From NCBI GenBank assembly GCA_964571225.1, contig CAZNBB010000012.1:1-46567 (forward strand): a stretch of DNA of 46,567 nt, given 5' to 3'. The position numbers and the translations under genes were made by a program. Positions within the stretch are counted from its first letter, which is position 1, and the number at the start of each line of letters is the position of its first letter. The notes under the pieces are model-generated. The model was given only the letters and a program-made list of their open reading frames with translations. It was not told the DNA's origin and did not search any database. Positions 34,528 to 42,946 of this stretch are shown here, one piece after another. The DNA comes from DATFML01 sp964571225 (lineage in GTDB: Bacteria > Pseudomonadota > Gammaproteobacteria > DATFLG01).

Positions 34528-34549
34528 CCGGACGGCGAGGCCCGCGGCC

Positions 34550-34750
34550 ATGGCGCGCACTCTCATCATCCTCGGCGTCGTGCTGGTGCTGGCGGGCCTG
34601 GCCTGGCCCTGGCTGGGCAAGCTGGGACTGGGCCGGCTGCCGGGGGACATCATGATCGGGAAGGGCAACTTCCGCTTCTACTTTCCCCTCACCACATCCA
34701 TCATCGTCAGCCTGATCCTCACCCTGCTGTTCTGGCTGTTCCGCAAGTAG
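34550..34750 (+). CDS. DUF2905 family small membrane protein
   Basis: A 66-residue protein with two hydrophobic helices (about 4-20 and 45-64) separated by the family signature LGRLPGDIMIGKGNFRFYFP. DUF2905 proteins are small inner-membrane proteins of unknown function. It follows rpiA by 22 bp and ends just before a 477-bp intergenic region full of repeats. Confidence 0.87.
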   Translation: MARTLIILGVVLVLAGLAWPWLGKLGLGRLPGDIMIGKGNFRFYFPLTTSIIVSLILTLLFWLFRK

Positions 34751-35227
34751 CCCACCTCCGGCGGTAGTGGTACGCCAAGCCAAAAGAAAAATGCGCCACG
34801 GAATCCACGGAAAAGAATAATTATTGATTGAAAGCGCCGGCGACTACGACGCCGATGCCGTACAGTATCGTAGGATGCAATAAGCGCAGCCTCGTAGGTT
34901 GGGCTGAGGGCAGCGAAGCCCAACACGGTGCACCGGAATCGAACGACAGCCTGTTGGGCTTCCTTCGTCAGCCCAACCTACATCGACTGCCGTGGGTTCT
35001 GTGGCTCTCCCTGCAGGAAGAATGCGCCACGGAAGATACGGTACATACAGAAAGGAATAGTTGTCGGGCGGGAGAGACTGCCGGTATGGCACCAATGCCC
35101 TGTAGCGGTGCGTCACCGCTTCCACCCCCCCCCTTCCGTGGATTCCGTGGGTTCCGTGGCTCTTACCGTCCGTGGTTTCCGTGCTTTCCGTGGCGCCTTT
35201 CAAGGAGGCCCGGAAGGGAAGCCGCCG
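34751..35227. repeat. intergenic repeat cluster (CCACGGAA arrays plus palindromic elements)
   Basis: This 477-bp gap holds no gene but is packed with repeats. GCGCCACGGAATCCACGGAA (34793-34812) and an inverted partner CGTGGGTTCTGTGGCTCT (34990-35007) bracket a palindromic element at 34894-34981 and a fragment at 34870-34892. A second opening array starts at 35024 (GCGCCACGGAAGATACGG) and closes at 35134-35197 with repeated TTCCGTGG units ending in TTTCCGTGGCGCC. Within the second bracket is a perfect hairpin AGCGGTG CGT CACCGCT (35104-35120). Confidence 0.8.
34894..34981. repeat. 88-bp palindromic (MITE/REP-like) element
   Basis: GTAGGTTGGGCTGA at the left end is the exact inverse of TCAGCCCAACCTAC at the right end. 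Inside, GAAGCCCAACA is the exact inverse of TGTTGGGCTTC. The whole can fold into a long hairpin with a loop of about 24 bases. Similar GTAGGTTGGGCTGAG...CAGCCCAACCTAC elements are scattered in gammaproteobacterial genomes. Confidence 0.8.
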
Positions 35228-38200
35228 CTACAGCAGCACCCGTTCGATGCCGCCGGCCTTGGCCTGGTCGACGAAGCGTTGCTGCCAGTCCTCGCCCAGC
35301 AGGCGATTGGCCATTTCCACCACGATGTAGTCAGTCTGCAGGCCGGTCTCGTCGCCGTAGCGCATCAGACCCTGCTGGCACGCTGGGCATGAAGTGAGCA
35401 GCTTGACGTTGCCGTTCTCCGCGGTGGGCTTGCCGGTGAGTTCGGTGATGCCCTTGTGCAGCTCTTCCTGTTTGCGGAAGCGCACCTGGGTGGCGATGTC
35501 GGGCCGCGACACCGCAAAGGTACCCGCCTCGCCGCAGCAGCGGTCGGACAGCAGCACATCCTGCCCCATCAGCTTGGAGGCCACACCGATGGAGTTGTAG
35601 GTCTTCATGGGCGTATGGCAGGGATCGTGGTACATGTACTGCACCCCTTCCACACCTTCCAGGCCCAGGCCCTTCTCCATCAGGTACTCGTGAATGTCCA
35701 GCAGCCGGCAGCCCGGAAAGATCTTCTCGAACTCGTACTTCTGCAGCTGATCCATGCAGGTGCCGCAGGACACGATGACCGTCTTGATATCCATGTAGTT
35801 GAGGGTGTTCGCCACCCGGTGGAACAGCACCCGGTTGTCGGTGGTGATCTTGTGGCCACGCTCGCGGTCGCCCCCCGAAGTCTGGGGATAGCCGCAGCAC
35901 AGGTAACCGGGAGGCAGCACGGTCTGGGCGCCCACCTCGTAGAGCATGGCCAGAGTGGCGAGCCCGATCTGGCTGAACAGGCGCTCGGAACCGCAGCCGG
36001 GAAAGTAGAACACCGCGTCCGACTCCTCGCTCACCTTGGCGGCATCGCGCAGGATCGGCACCATCTTGCTGTCTTCGGCCCCCAGCAGGGCCCGCATGGG
36101 CTGGCTCGGCAGCCCCCCCGGCATGGGCTTCTTGACGAAGTTGATGACCTGGGCGCGCACCGTCATGGGCCCGGTGGTGGCCGCCGGGTGGTTGTTCTTC
36201 CTGGTGGGTACCGTAAACCGCCGCGCCAGCCTGTAGGCCAGCCGCTGCCCCCGGTAACCCCACTGGATCATCCCCTTGCGCATCAGCTTGATGGTGCGCG
36301 GGTCAGTCACGTTGAGAAACGCCATGGCCGCCCAGGTGGCGGGACTGGCCCGCTTCTGGCCACGGGCGCGCAGGATATGGCGCATGCGGATGGACACGTC
36401 GCCGAAATCGATGTCCACCGGGCAGGGTGTCAGGCACTTGTGGCACACGGTGCAGTGATCAGCCACATCGTTCATCTCGGCGAAATGGTGGGTGGAGATG
36501 CCGCGACGGGTCTGCTCCTCGTAGAGGAACGCCTCGATGATCAGCCCGGTGGCCAGAATCTTGTTGCGCGGCGAATAGAGAAGATTGGCCCGCGGCACAT
36601 GGGTGCTGCACACCGGCTTGCACTTGCCGCAGCGCAGGCAGTTGCGGATGTCGTCGTTGAGATCGCCGAGCTCGCTCTCTTCCAGCAGCAACGCTTCCTG
36701 CTGGACCAGGCGCAGGGAGGGCGTGTAGGCGCGGTCCAGTCCGGAGCCGGCCAGCAGCTTGCCGCGGTTGAACCACCCTTGCGGATCCACTTCCGACTTG
36801 TAGCGGGTAAAGGCGTCGATGACCCCGGGATCGAGATAGCGGATCTTGGTCAGCCCGATGCCGTGCTCGCCGGAGATCACCCCGCCCAGGGAGGTGGCCA
36901 GCGCCATGGCCCGGTCCACGATGCCCTCGGCCTCCCGCATCATCCGGTAGTCGTTGGAGTTCACCGGGATATTGGTGTGCACGTTGCCGTCGCCGGCATG
37001 CATGTGGGTGGCCACGAACAGGCGTGCGGAACGGATTTCCCCGTGGATGGCGTCCAGACGCCGGTGCACGGGCTCAAGTTCCCGGCCGGCAAAGATCTCC
37101 TTCAGCGGACGCTCCACCTCGACCCGGTAGGAGACGCGCAGGTCCCGGCGCAGCAGCAGGTCCAGCAGGCGGTCATCCGTCCGCAGGGCGTCGCGGCCGG
37201 CGCCGTCCAGCAGGGCGTCATGGGCGGCTGCCGGCTCGTCCAGGTGCTCCAGCAGGCTCTGCCAGCGGTCGCGCACCTGCTGCAGGTGCTCCCGGGCGGC
37301 CTGCTTCTTGGCGGCCAGAATGGCCTGGTTCTCCTCGCTGTCCTCCAGGTCGGGGACACCGCGCAGCTCGGGCAGGTCGCCGTCCAGGTATTCCATGACG
37401 GCGTCGATCATGCGCAGCTTGTTGCGGGTGGAGTACTCGATATTGATGCGCTCGATGCCGGCGCTGTAATCGCCCAGGCGCGGCAGCGGAATGACCACGT
37501 CTTCGTTGATCTTGAAGGCGTTGGTATGGGCCGCAATGGCAGCGGTACGGGCGCGGTCCGCCCAGAACCGGCGCCGCGCCTCGGGACTGACCGCCACGAA
37601 GCCCTCGGCGCCACGGGCGTTGGCCATGCGCACTACCGTGGAAGCGGCGTCCGCCACGCTGTCCTCGTCGTCCCCGGACACGTCAGCCAGCAGCACCATC
37701 TTGGGCAACTCCCGGCGGGGCGACTTGGTGCTGTAATCGACAGCCCGCACGTAGCGTTCGTCCAGGTGCTCCAGCCCGGACAGCTGTACCCGCGGATTGC
37801 CGTCCAGATAGTCCTTGGTCTCCACGATGGCCGGCACCGCCCGGTTCAGATCGCTGCCGAAGAACTCCAGGCACACCGTACGCGTGTACTGGGGCATGCG
37901 ATGCAGAATGAATACCGCCGAGGTGATCAGACCGTCGCAGCCTTCCTTCTGCACCCCGGGCAGGCCGCCCAGGAACTTGTCGGTGACGTCCTTGCCCAGG
38001 CCCTGCTTGCGCAACGCCTGTCCCGGCATGCGCAGCATGCGGGGCTCGCCCACCGGCGTCTTGCCGTTGGCCTTGTAGCGTGTGATACGGAACTCCGCCG
38101 TTGCCTGGTCGTGGATGCGGCCCAGGTTGTGGTTGACCCGCTCCACTTCCAGCCAGTGGCCGTCGGGCATCACCATGCGCCACGAGGCCAGGTTGTCCAG

Positions 38201-39082
38201 GGTGGTGCCCCACACCACCGCCTTCTTGCCGCCTGCGTTCATGGCCACGTTGCCGCCGATGGTGGAGGCGTCCTGGGAAGTGGGGTCCACCGCAAACACG
38301 TAGTTGGCCGCCTCGGCCCGTTCGGCCACCCGACGGGTCACCACGCCCGCTTCGGCCCGCACGGTGGCCACCGGCCGGTCCAGGCCAGGGAGTGTTCGTT
38401 CCTCCACGGCACCCAGGCCTTCCAGCTTTTCCGTGTTGATCACCGCGGCATTGGCGTCCAGGGGCACGGCGCCGCCGGTGTAGCCGGTACCGCCACCCCG
38501 GGGAATGATGACCAGACCCAGGTCGATGCAGGCCTTCACCACCGCCTGCACTTCCCGTTCGGTGTCGGGACTGATCACCACCAGGGGCATCTCCACGCGC
38601 CAGTCGGTGGCGTCGGTGGCGTGGGACACGCGGGCGAGGCCACCGAAGTCGATATTGTCGCTGCGGGTGATGCGGGTCAGGCGCCGGCGCACCCTGGCGC
38701 GCAGCTTGCGCGTGCGGGGAAACCAGGCTTCGAACTCGCGCACCGCTTCCCGGGCCCGGTCGGCCAGCGTCAGCGCCAGTTCGTTGCCGTTGGCCCGGGC
38801 CACGATCTGGTCGAGCCGGTGATGCAAAGCATGCACCAGGGAACCCAGACGCTTCTTGTTCTCCAGCAGGTCGTCCTGGATGTAGGGGTTGCGGCTCACC
38901 ACCCACATGTCCCCCAGCACCTCGAACAACATGCGCGCCGAGATGCCCGTGCGGCGCGTGCCGCGCAGCTCGTTGAGCACGTCCCACATGGACTCGCCGA
39001 GATAGCGGATCACGATCTCTCGGTCGGAAAAGGACGTGTAGTTGTACGGAATCTCGCGGATTCGGCCGGGCGCTGACGTCAT
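35228..39082 (-). CDS. giant FAD-linked oxidase / Fe-S fusion oxidoreductase (DUF3683 type)
   Basis: A 1284-residue cytoplasmic or membrane-associated oxidoreductase made of several domains. An N-terminal DUF3683 region (about 1-140) precedes an FAD-binding PCMH domain (about 160-400, with IIPRGGGTGYTGGAVPLD). A GlcD-like cap/C-terminal domain follows to about 800, with HMHAGDGNVHTNIPVNS and GEHGIGLTK. Next come two 4Fe-4S motifs (CLRCGKCKPVCS and CTVCHKCLTPCPVD), then two CCG domains (CCGYPQTSGG and RCCGEAGTF) of the heterodisulfide reductase type. The layout amounts to GlcD fused to GlcF, suggesting oxidation of a 2-hydroxy acid such as lactate, glycolate or 2-hydroxyglutarate with electrons passed to quinone. 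The true substrate is unknown. Confidence 0.9.
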   Translation of the reverse strand: MTSAPGRIREIPYNYTSFSDREIVIRYLGESMWDVLNELRGTRRTGISARMLFEVLGDMWVVSRNPYIQDDLLENKKRLGSLVHALHHRLDQIVARANGNELALTLADRAREAVREFEAWFPRTRKLRARVRRRLTRITRSDNIDFGGLARVSHATDATDWRVEMPLVVISPDTEREVQAVVKACIDLGLVIIPRGGGTGYTGGAVPLDANAAVINTEKLEGLGAVEERTLPGLDRPVATVRAEAGVVTRRVAERAEAANYVFAVDPTSQDASTIGGNVAMNAGGKKAVVWGTTLDNLASWRMVMPDGHWLEVERVNHNLGRIHDQATAEFRITRYKANGKTPVGEPRMLRMPGQALRKQGLGKDVTDKFLGGLPGVQKEGCDGLITSAVFILHRMPQYTRTVCLEFFGSDLNRAVPAIVETKDYLDGNPRVQLSGLEHLDERYVRAVDYSTKSPRRELPKMVLLADVSGDDEDSVADAASTVVRMANARGAEGFVAVSPEARRRFWADRARTAAIAAHTNAFKINEDVVIPLPRLGDYSAGIERINIEYSTRNKLRMIDAVMEYLDGDLPELRGVPDLEDSEENQAILAAKKQAAREHLQQVRDRWQSLLEHLDEPAAAHDALLDGAGRDALRTDDRLLDLLLRRDLRVSYRVEVERPLKEIFAGRELEPVHRRLDAIHGEIRSARLFVATHMHAGDGNVHTNIPVNSNDYRMMREAEGIVDRAMALATSLGGVISGEHGIGLTKIRYLDPGVIDAFTRYKSEVDPQGWFNRGKLLAGSGLDRAYTPSLRLVQQEALLLEESELGDLNDDIRNCLRCGKCKPVCSTHVPRANLLYSPRNKILATGLIIEAFLYEEQTRRGISTHHFAEMNDVADHCTVCHKCLTPCPVDIDFGDVSIRMRHILRARGQKRASPATWAAMAFLNVTDPRTIKLMRKGMIQWGYRGQRLAYRLARRFTVPTRKNNHPAATTGPMTVRAQVINFVKKPMPGGLPSQPMRALLGAEDSKMVPILRDAAKVSEESDAVFYFPGCGSERLFSQIGLATLAMLYEVGAQTVLPPGYLCCGYPQTSGGDRERGHKITTDNRVLFHRVANTLNYMDIKTVIVSCGTCMDQLQKYEFEKIFPGCRLLDIHEYLMEKGLGLEGVEGVQYMYHDPCHTPMKTYNSIGVASKLMGQDVLLSDRCCGEAGTFAVSRPDIATQVRFRKQEELHKGITELTGKPTAENGNVKLLTSCPACQQGLMRYGDETGLQTDYIVVEMANRLLGEDWQQRFVDQAKAGGIERVLL

Positions 39083-39412
39083 GAGATTTGATGCCTAAGG
39101 ACAGGAACCTGCAGCTGACAGGCATTCTACCACCAGAGCTGCTTGCAAAAATCAAAAGCGCCACGGAAAACACGGAATCCACGGAAAGAAAGAATTGTGG
39201 GTCGGGCGGACCTGCCGCTGCGGCGCCGGTGTCCTGTCGGCGTGTGCCTCGGCATGCCCATTATTCCCTTCCGTGGATTCCGTGGGTTCCGTGGCTCTAA
39301 CGGATGCTTTCGCGCATTACCCGGCGCAATGCGCTGCGCTTATTGCGCCCTACATGATTTTCCGTGCTTTCCGTGTTTTCCGTGGCGCCTTGGACGTTGA
39401 CCGACAACGCAC
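39083..39412. repeat. intergenic repeat cluster between the porin and the fusion oxidoreductase
   Basis: No gene. An opening array GCGCCACGGAAAACACGG plus ATCCACGG (39158-39187) is matched by inverted arrays of TTCCGTGG at 39269-39298 and at 39358-39389, the latter ending TTTTCCGTGGCGCC. Between the inverted arrays lies a palindrome GGCGCAAT...ATTGCGCC (39323-39349) followed by CTAC. The inner sequence near 39190-39260 resembles that inside the bracket at 35050-35130. Confidence 0.78.
39323..39353. repeat. GCGCAATAA palindromic element
   Basis: GGCGCAAT (39323-39330) pairs with ATTGCGCC (39342-39349), with loop GCGCTGCGCTT. The same unit with a different loop is at 46348-46374, and a partial one is at 34870-34892. 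A CTAC (or GTAG) end is shared by all three. Confidence 0.75.
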
Positions 39413-39438
39413 AAAAAACGGGCGCCCGAAGGCGCCCG
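39413..39438 (-). terminator. rho-independent terminator of the porin gene
   Basis: On the minus strand CGGGCGCC (39438-39431) pairs with GGCGCCCG (39426-39419) around a TTCG tetraloop, and a run of six T follows (39418-39413). It lies about 43 bp after the porin stop codon. Confidence 0.92.
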
Positions 39439-39480
39439 TCAGTGCTACAGCTTGGCTTCTTGTTCTTTGAACCGGAGTTC

Positions 39481-40590
39481 TTAGAACTTGTGCTCGAAGC
39501 CGACCGAGAACACGCTCGGATCCGCACCGGCCTGAGTCGGCGGAATCAGATCGCCATGGCCGCCACCGCCAAGCGCGTAGCTGGCGTTGTTGTCGTTGCT
39601 CATGCTGGCATACATGGCGTACACGTTGGTCTGCTTGGTGAAGTGGTGGTACGCACCCAGCACCCACATGTCCGCACCGCTGCTGGCCACGCTGGTGTTG
39701 TCGGCCTTGTAGTAGGCCAGGCCGATGTCGTTCATGCCCATCTTCATCATGCCGAACAGGCCCCAGGCGTTGCGGTCAGCCGAGAGGTAGTGGCTGTTGC
39801 CGCTGTCGACGGTTATGTTCTCGTAGATGGCGCCCACTTTGAAGGGGTTCATGTTGTAGGAACCGCTGACGCGCCATGCCTTGATGTCACTGTTGGAGAC
39901 ATCCGAGAACTGTTTCTCGTAGGCCAGCCAGCCCTTGATGGGGCCGTTGTTGTAGCTGGCTGCCAGGTCGTAACCGCCGGCCTTGGTGTTGGCGGACTCG
40001 TTGGACGCAGTGGAGGAACCGCCCACGTAGATCAGGTAGCCGTTGAAGCCCATCATGTTCGGGCTGACGTAGGCCAGCACGCGACCGAAGCGCTGGTTGA
40101 GGATGTTCTCTTGCTTCCCGGTACCCAAGGTGTCAGCGCCGGAACCCATGATGTTACGGGAGTCGCCGACGGTGTTGTTGAACGGCATCACCTTGGTGTC
40201 GGCCATCTTCATGGCGGAGTCATGCTTGCCGGCGAAGACGGTACCCCAGCCGCCGCGGAAACCGGCGAAAGTGTTGCGGGTGCCGAGGGTCTGCCCGGAG
40301 CCATTCAGGTCGATGTTGCTCTCGAACTGCCAGATGAAGGCGTTGCCGCCACCGATATCCTCGGAGCCCTTGAGGCCGAAGTTGGTGGAGTTAGAGGAAA
40401 AACCCGAGCCGCTCTTGTCCATACAACCATTCGGGCCGGTCGGGTTATCGCACTTATAGTGCGTGGAGGAATTGTTGTAGAAGTCGTACGATCCATTGAT
40501 GTAACCGTAGACCTTCACCGCGGCGCTTGCACTGGACACGGCGCCAGCCAGTGCAACACCGATGGCGGTAGCAAGAAGCTTCTTGTTCAT
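39481..40590 (-). CDS. Gram-negative porin (general trimeric type)
   Basis: A 369-residue outer-membrane porin. MNKKLLATAIGVALAGAVSSASA is the signal peptide, cleaved before AVKVYGYINGSYDFY. The mature protein follows the porin_4 / general diffusion pattern (FGLKGSEDIGGGNAFIWQFESNID, NTFAGFRGGWGTVFAGKHDSAM, and the terminal strand FSVGFEHKF ending in Phe). The ATG at 40590 is preferred over one 15 bp upstream because it begins the signal peptide and has GGAGAG before it. It is monocistronic, with its own terminator and a clear promoter candidate, consistent with high expression. Confidence 0.93.
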   Translation of the reverse strand: MNKKLLATAIGVALAGAVSSASAAVKVYGYINGSYDFYNNSSTHYKCDNPTGPNGCMDKSGSGFSSNSTNFGLKGSEDIGGGNAFIWQFESNIDLNGSGQTLGTRNTFAGFRGGWGTVFAGKHDSAMKMADTKVMPFNNTVGDSRNIMGSGADTLGTGKQENILNQRFGRVLAYVSPNMMGFNGYLIYVGGSSTASNESANTKAGGYDLAASYNNGPIKGWLAYEKQFSDVSNSDIKAWRVSGSYNMNPFKVGAIYENITVDSGNSHYLSADRNAWGLFGMMKMGMNDIGLAYYKADNTSVASSGADMWVLGAYHHFTKQTNVYAMYASMSNDNNASYALGGGGHGDLIPPTQAGADPSVFSVGFEHKF

Positions 40591-40642
40591 TACATCTCTC
40601 CCCATTATTCCATATAAAGGATGATCTCACTGAGACGGGCGT

Positions 40643-40672
40643 ACTGTAGCGCAGCTATTTACGCCCATGCAA
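40643..40672 (-). promoter_or_regulatory. candidate sigma-70 promoter of the porin gene
   Basis: TTGCAT (40672-40667) and TACAGT (40648-40643) lie 18 bp apart on the minus strand, about 55 bp before the porin start. A dyad TTGTTG-N8-CAACAA (40708-40727) just upstream could be a regulator site. Confidence 0.5.
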
Positions 40673-41445
40673 CACTTTTTTCCCCAAAAAGCCACAACCT
40701 CCAGCGCTTGTTGTCTTTGTGCAACAAATGCAAATTTGGGCTTGGAGACTAAAGAGTTGGAAACGGCCGCTGTAGCGGCCGGCGGATGGCCCACTTTAGG
40801 CACACCGACAAAAAAGCGACGCTGGCGGGTTCGCCGCAACGTGGTTCGTGAACATACCACGAGCAGGTGACGTTTTTGTTGCAGCCAAGGCTGTACCGAA
40901 TAGACCGCGTCCGGCGGTGCCACGAACACGCCGGGGGCTGGCACAGCAGAGACACAGAAAAGCGGGGGCGCAGCCCGCCTGAGATACCGCTCTGCCTTAC
41001 CCCAAACACGGGACGCGCGACGACCCCGAACGGCATAGAGCATCGTCGCACAGGCCAGCGACAAGTCGGCACATGGCCCATGTCATTTGCGACGTCATCC
41101 CAACAACCCAATCGCATGAGCCCGTGGTAGACACCTTCGTGTCCGGGACGAAGACGTACCTGTCCCACGGGAATGTGTGCAGGAGCCTCCCACCATCTCC
41201 GCTTCCCAACAAACCTGGAGGATTCCCAAACAGACAGCTATCGGAATTTAGGGGTAGGGACGGAATTTGAGCACTGGCTGCCATGGGGGGGCGCATCACT
41301 TCCGTAAGTGGCCAGTTGCCCAGGCGCATCGGTGACCGCGCGGGGCGCTTATACCGCCTGCTCAAGAAACGGAACGAATACCACTTACACGTTTTGTCTT
41401 TGTCTCTACAAGGGGGGCTCTATCGCGCCGATGCCGCAGCCTCCC
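40673..41445. other. gene-free stretch upstream of the porin
   Basis: About 770 bp without a supportable gene. It includes the dyad TTGTTG-N8-CAACAA at 40708-40727, a short palindrome CGGCCGCTGTAGCGGCCG near 40764-40781, and otherwise unremarkable DNA. The base composition is slightly lower in GC than in the surrounding genes. Confidence 0.5.
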
Positions 41446-41766
41446 ACACCAGCCAATCCGGGTTTTCATCCGATCCTGCATTCTTGGCCGGCGAGTTTGA
41501 CACCGCGGTGTTCAAAAGAAGGCGGGATTGGACACACCAGAAGACTTCGTGGAAAAGACTTTCGGGAATATCGCGCAAGACCTGAAGTCTGCCGGCGCCA
41601 AGGTAACGACAGTAGACTCATTCGACGCGTTCACCACGCCGCTCAGCTGCGTCTCTTGTCGCGGTTTCGGCGGACCATTTGGTCGGCAGGGCTGTTGAGG
41701 AAAATAGGGCTTGAAGAGCTGCCAGAGAGGAAACTCTTCGATGCCCTCTGCGGCATTCCACAAACG
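41446..41766 (+). pseudogene. possible decayed gene of unknown function
   Basis: Two frames join into protein-like text across a purine run. The first reads DPAFLAGEFDTAVFK up to about 41518. In the next frame, KAGLDTPEDFVEKTFGNIAQ and DLKSAGAKVTTVDSFDAFTT lead to PLSCVSCRGFGG and a stop at 41696-41698. A third frame then gives GLEELPERKLFDALCGIP before the terminator. The text looks coding but is broken by at least one frameshift (around CAAAAGAAGG, 41513-41522). I do not recognise the family. The strongest part alone could be a 56-codon gene starting at TTG 41528. Confidence 0.35.
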
Positions 41767-41799
41767 AAAAACGCCGCTCCGGAACGGAGCGGCGTTTTT
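41767..41799. terminator. bidirectional terminator between tRNA-Gln and the decayed gene
   Basis: AAAAACGCCGCTCCG (41767-41781) and its exact inverse CGGAGCGGCGTTTTT (41785-41799) flank a 3-base loop. It ends the rplM-rpsI-tRNA transcript on the minus strand and could also stop plus-strand transcription. Confidence 0.92.
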
Positions 41800-41814
41800 C
41801 TCGATCGACGAAAA

Positions 41815-41888
41815 TGGCTGGGGGACTAGGATTCGAACCTAGGTTGGCGGAGTCAGAGTCCGCTGTCCTACCACTAGACGATCCCCCA
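41815..41888 (-). tRNA. tRNA-Gln (anticodon CUG)
   Basis: The minus strand folds as a full cloverleaf of 74 nt including an encoded CCA. The acceptor stem is TGGGGGA with TCCCCCA; the anticodon arm is GCGGA CTCTGAC TCCGC with anticodon CTG; the T arm is TAGGTTCGAATCCTA; the discriminator is G. The anticodon reads CAG, hence glutamine, and the sequence resembles E. coli tRNA-Gln. It lies 92 bp after rpsI and directly before a strong terminator. Confidence 0.95.
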
Positions 41889-41980
41889 AGTGGATGGCAC
41901 GGGCCAAAGGCCGGCGAAGCCAATCCGAACCGGCGCCGTCGCCGCGCCCGGTGGGCGCTCGACGGCAAATACCGGTGTGG

Positions 41981-42373
41981 CTAGCGCTTGGAGTACTGCG
42001 GCGCGCGACGGGCCTTGTGCAGACCGATCTTCTTGCGCTCGACTTCGCGCGCATCCCGGGTCACGTAGCCGGCCCGGCGCAGCGGCGAACGCAGCTCGCC
42101 ATCGTAGGACATCAGCGCGCGGGTGATGCCGTGCCGGATGGCGCCCGCCTGGCCGCTCATCCCGCCGCCGCTGACGGTGACATGGATATCGAACTGATCC
42201 ATGACATTGGCGGTTTCCAGAGGCTGCCGCACGATCATACGGGCGGTTTCGCGACCGAAATACTGATCCAGCGGCCGCTTGTTCACCATGATGGAGCCAG
42301 TGCCCTTGCGGAGAAATACCCGCGCCGTCGAACTCTTGCGCCGGCCGGTTCCGTAATACTGTTCTTGCGCCAT
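41981..42373 (-). CDS. rpsI: 30S ribosomal protein S9
   Basis: A 130-residue S9 protein. The start AQEQYYGTGRRKSSTARVFL, central NVMDQFDIHVTVSGGGMSGQAGAIRHGITRAL, and the strictly conserved basic tail ending in PQYSKR (contacts the P-site tRNA) are all present. It follows rplM by 14 bp, as in nearly all bacteria. Confidence 0.98.
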   Translation of the reverse strand: MAQEQYYGTGRRKSSTARVFLRKGTGSIMVNKRPLDQYFGRETARMIVRQPLETANVMDQFDIHVTVSGGGMSGQAGAIRHGITRALMSYDGELRSPLRRAGYVTRDAREVERKKIGLHKARRAPQYSKR

Positions 42374-42387
42374 GTTGTCTCCAGCGA

Positions 42388-42816
42388 CTAGATATCGAGG
42401 GGCTTCGGCTGCTGCGCCGTGTGGGGGTGATCGGCGCCGCCGTACACCTTCAGCTTGCGATACATCGCCCGACCGAGGGGATTCTTCGGCAGCATGCCCT
42501 TCACGGCGATTTCGATCATCCGTTCGGGGGCCTTCTCACGCAGCTTGTCGAACGTGATGGACTTGAGATTGCCGACGTAGCCGGTGTGGTGATAGTAGGT
42601 CTTCTGCTCGGCCTTGCGACCGGTCACACGGACCTTACCGGCGTTGACCACGACGATGTAATCGCCCGTGTCCACGTGCGGCGTATATTCCGGCTTGTGC
42701 TTGCCGCGCAACCGTCGTGCCAGTTCGGCGGCCAACCGGCCAAGCGTCTTGCCCGTGGCATCCACCACGTACCAATCGCGCCTCACGGTTTCCGGTTTTG
42801 CGCTGAAGGTCTTCAT
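42388..42816 (-). CDS. rplM: 50S ribosomal protein L13
   Basis: A 142-residue L13, the same length as in E. coli, when started at ATG 42816 (MKTFSAKPETVRRDWYVVDA). Conserved pieces are GRLAAELARRLRGKHKPEYTPHVDTGD, YYHHTGYVGNLKS and AVKGMLPKNPLGR. An in-frame ATG 102 bp upstream adds unconserved residues and is rejected. It heads the rplM-rpsI operon, in which L13 is known in E. coli to bind its own leader. Confidence 0.98.
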   Translation of the reverse strand: MKTFSAKPETVRRDWYVVDATGKTLGRLAAELARRLRGKHKPEYTPHVDTGDYIVVVNAGKVRVTGRKAEQKTYYHHTGYVGNLKSITFDKLREKAPERMIEIAVKGMLPKNPLGRAMYRKLKVYGGADHPHTAQQPKPLDI

Positions 42817-42857
42817 CGGTATTTGCTCCACAGCCCATCCATCACGAAAGACCGGGA

Positions 42858-42886
42858 ATGGTACATAAATCGTCTGGCGGATACAA
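42858..42886 (-). promoter_or_regulatory. candidate promoter of rplM-rpsI-tRNA-Gln
   Basis: TTGTAT (42886-42881) and TACCAT (42863-42858) are 17 bp apart on the minus strand and about 42 bp before the rplM ATG. They lie between the terminator of the proximal sRNA-like unit and rplM, which is where an independent promoter would be expected. Confidence 0.4.
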
Positions 42887-42916
42887 GCAGCGGCCGTGGC
42901 CATGAAACCTGTGGGC

Positions 42917-42946
42917 AAAAAAAAGCGCGGCTTGGGGAGCCGCGCT
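42917..42946 (-). terminator. terminator of sRNA-like copy A
   Basis: A 9-bp perfect stem (42938-42946 with 42924-42932) with loop CCCCA on the minus strand is followed by T's to 42917. There is no T-run on the other side, so the direction is clear. Confidence 0.9.

Noticed and set aside
35134..35197. Possible CRISPR array in the TTCCGTGG repeats
   Set aside because: The units are 8-9 bp and directly adjoining, with no 25-40 bp spacers and no cas genes.
35456..39076. 1206-codon open frame on the plus strand
   Set aside because: It is the antisense of the fusion oxidoreductase. High third-position GC in the real gene keeps the opposite strand open; it has no start signals or recognisable domains.
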